DNA of 5,772 nucleotides, taken from NCBI GenBank assembly GCA_003218935.1, contig QHPA01000142.1, positions 1 through 5,772 of the forward strand, given 5' to 3'. Source of the DNA: Verrucomicrobiota bacterium (GTDB lineage Bacteria > Verrucomicrobiota > Verrucomicrobiia > Limisphaerales > AV2). Position numbers and translations under genes: made by a program. Below the pieces are notes generated by a model, which saw only the letters and a list, made by a program, of their open reading frames with translations, was not told the origin of the DNA and searched no databases. How positions within the stretch are numbered: position 1 is the stretch's first letter; every line of letters starts with the position of its first letter. Below, piece after piece: positions 5,323 through 5,772 of this stretch.

Positions 5323-5532
5323 TCACAATTCGTCCTCGCGCTCCGCATAAAACAACTGATACGCCCGGTCATAGTCTTCGTCCGGCACGAGCACCCTGGC
5401 CGGACGATTCAAATCGCCGTCCTCGGGCTGGTTCGGGTCAGTGAACTCCTGCGTCGCGTTAATGCCGTGTTTCTCCAGCATCGTCACGAGCATTTCCGTA
5501 TTGATCACCGGGCCGGTGTAGAAAAGTTTCAC
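5323..5532 (-). CDS. DUF2007 domain protein
   Basis: This 69-residue acidic cytoplasmic protein matches the small DUF2007 family (putative signal-transducing protein, function unproven). It opens with KLFYTGPVINTEMLVTMLEKHGI (2-24), a strand followed by the helix that usually reads as position-dependent E/M/L residues. It closes with ARVLVPDEDYDRAYQLF (45-61), matching the usual VxVPDEDxxRAxxL ending. It uses GTG at 5532; an in-frame TAA lies four codons upstream, so no longer start is possible. No Shine-Dalgarno site is evident. It follows the pilin-like frames on the same strand, 31 bp beyond the end of the 26-codon frame, and could share their transcript. No cysteines, signal peptide or membrane segment are present. 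Confidence 0.85.
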   Translation of the reverse strand: MKLFYTGPVINTEMLVTMLEKHGINATQEFTDPNQPEDGDLNRPARVLVPDEDYDRAYQLFYAEREDEL

Positions 5533-5563
5533 GCTCGAATTTTAAGACCTGCCAGCCGATTGC

Positions 5564-5644
5564 TCAACCACGCGCTTTCAGCCTTGATTGCAGTTCGAGC
5601 AGGGTGAATGCGCTGGCTCGATGGCAACGAAGAAATCGAATCAT
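5564..5644 (-). pseudogene. Truncated prepilin: leader and AFTLLEL only
   Basis: ATG 5644 opens a 26-codon frame, MIRFLRCHRASAFTLLELQS and onwards to a TGA at 5564-5566. The basic leader (RFLRCHR) followed by A-F-T-L-L-E-L fits a prepilin peptidase site: cleavage before F, glutamate at mature position 5. The hydrophobic helix (VVIAIIAIL in typical relatives) is missing, and I found no continuation of it in the other two frames. The frame starts 4 bp after the stop of an H-X9-DG prepilin-type gene, where another pseudopilin gene would be expected. The best reading is a remnant left by a deletion between the leader and the DUF2007 gene. A chance match over such a short frame is possible. No ribosome binding site is visible. 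Confidence 0.55.
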
Positions 5645-5648
5645 CGGT

Positions 5649-5772
5649 TCAAGGAATCAAGAGCCGGTTTGTCGCGACGCCGGAATGAGCGGACTGTTCC
5701 TGCAGGCGTGCGTTTGTAAATTGTTGCACACTGCCGTCACCCAAGACCACGTTGCCCGAGTGTTTGTGCAGG
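5649..5772 (-). CDS. C-terminal end of a prepilin-type H-X9-DG protein, 5' end outside the window
   Basis: Only the last 40 residues are visible, ending in TGA at 5649-5651. They begin LHKHSGNVVLGDGSVQQFT: the histidine at visible residue 2 is followed by nine residues and then D-G, exactly the spacing of the prepilin-type processing-associated H-X9-DG domain (TIGR04294). That domain ends many pseudopilin-like proteins of Planctomycetes and Verrucomicrobia. The tail NARLQEQ ... TNRLLIP also fits my memory of verrucomicrobial type II secretion/prepilin-like proteins. The N-terminus, which should hold a prepilin leader and hydrophobic helix, lies beyond the right edge. These proteins are thought to be inner-membrane or periplasmic pseudopilin-like subunits; the partner machinery cannot be seen here. 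Confidence 0.75.
   Translation of the reverse strand, partial: LHKHSGNVVLGDGSVQQFTNARLQEQSAHSGVATNRLLIP

Overview
The window reads like chromosomal DNA from a moderately GC-rich, Gram-negative-type bacterium, most probably of the Verrucomicrobiota/Planctomycetota group and perhaps close to Pedosphaerales/Limisphaerales. The clues are a TIGR03790-family exported protein, an H-X9-DG prepilin-type protein followed by a prepilin leader, a Uma2/DUF820 protein, a DUF2007 protein, and dense short hairpin repeats. This is inferred from the gene families; no taxonomic marker gene is present.

Left part (1-1722, minus strand): a PhnP-like metallo-beta-lactamase-fold hydrolase (937-1722) is followed 21 bp later by a TIGR03790-family protein with a signal peptide (1-915, running off the left edge). 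The pair looks like an operon. A divergent 241-bp intergenic stretch (1723-1963) separates it from recN and holds a 27-bp-arm inverted repeat built from a 10-bp CACGAAT period.

Centre (1964-4313): recN (plus strand, start GTG at 1964) is complete, with Walker A, signature, Walker B and H-loop. It contains a short 7-bp tandem repeat, and its last codons and stop lie in a fragment of a GC-rich repeat. It converges on a Uma2/DUF820 PD-(D/E)XK-type protein (3759-4313, minus), which has no Shine-Dalgarno sequence and may be leaderless.

Right-centre (about 4393-5271): roughly 0.9 kb with no credible gene. It is a regular array in which linkers of 52-55 bp (arms GGTTCATGG / CCATGAACC) alternate with seven hairpin modules. 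Six of the modules are bounded by AACC on the left and GGTT on the right. Most consist of a basal stem carrying two or three inner hairpins, and two match the layout of inverted REP doublets (GTAG followed by a hairpin on each strand). This array is the most unusual thing in the window.

Right end (5323-5772, minus strand): the C-terminal end of an H-X9-DG prepilin-type protein (5649-5772) is followed 4 bp later by a tiny 26-codon frame that starts like a prepilin (leader then AFTLLEL) but stops at once, and then by a 69-aa DUF2007 protein (5323-5532). This looks like a decayed pseudopilin cluster.
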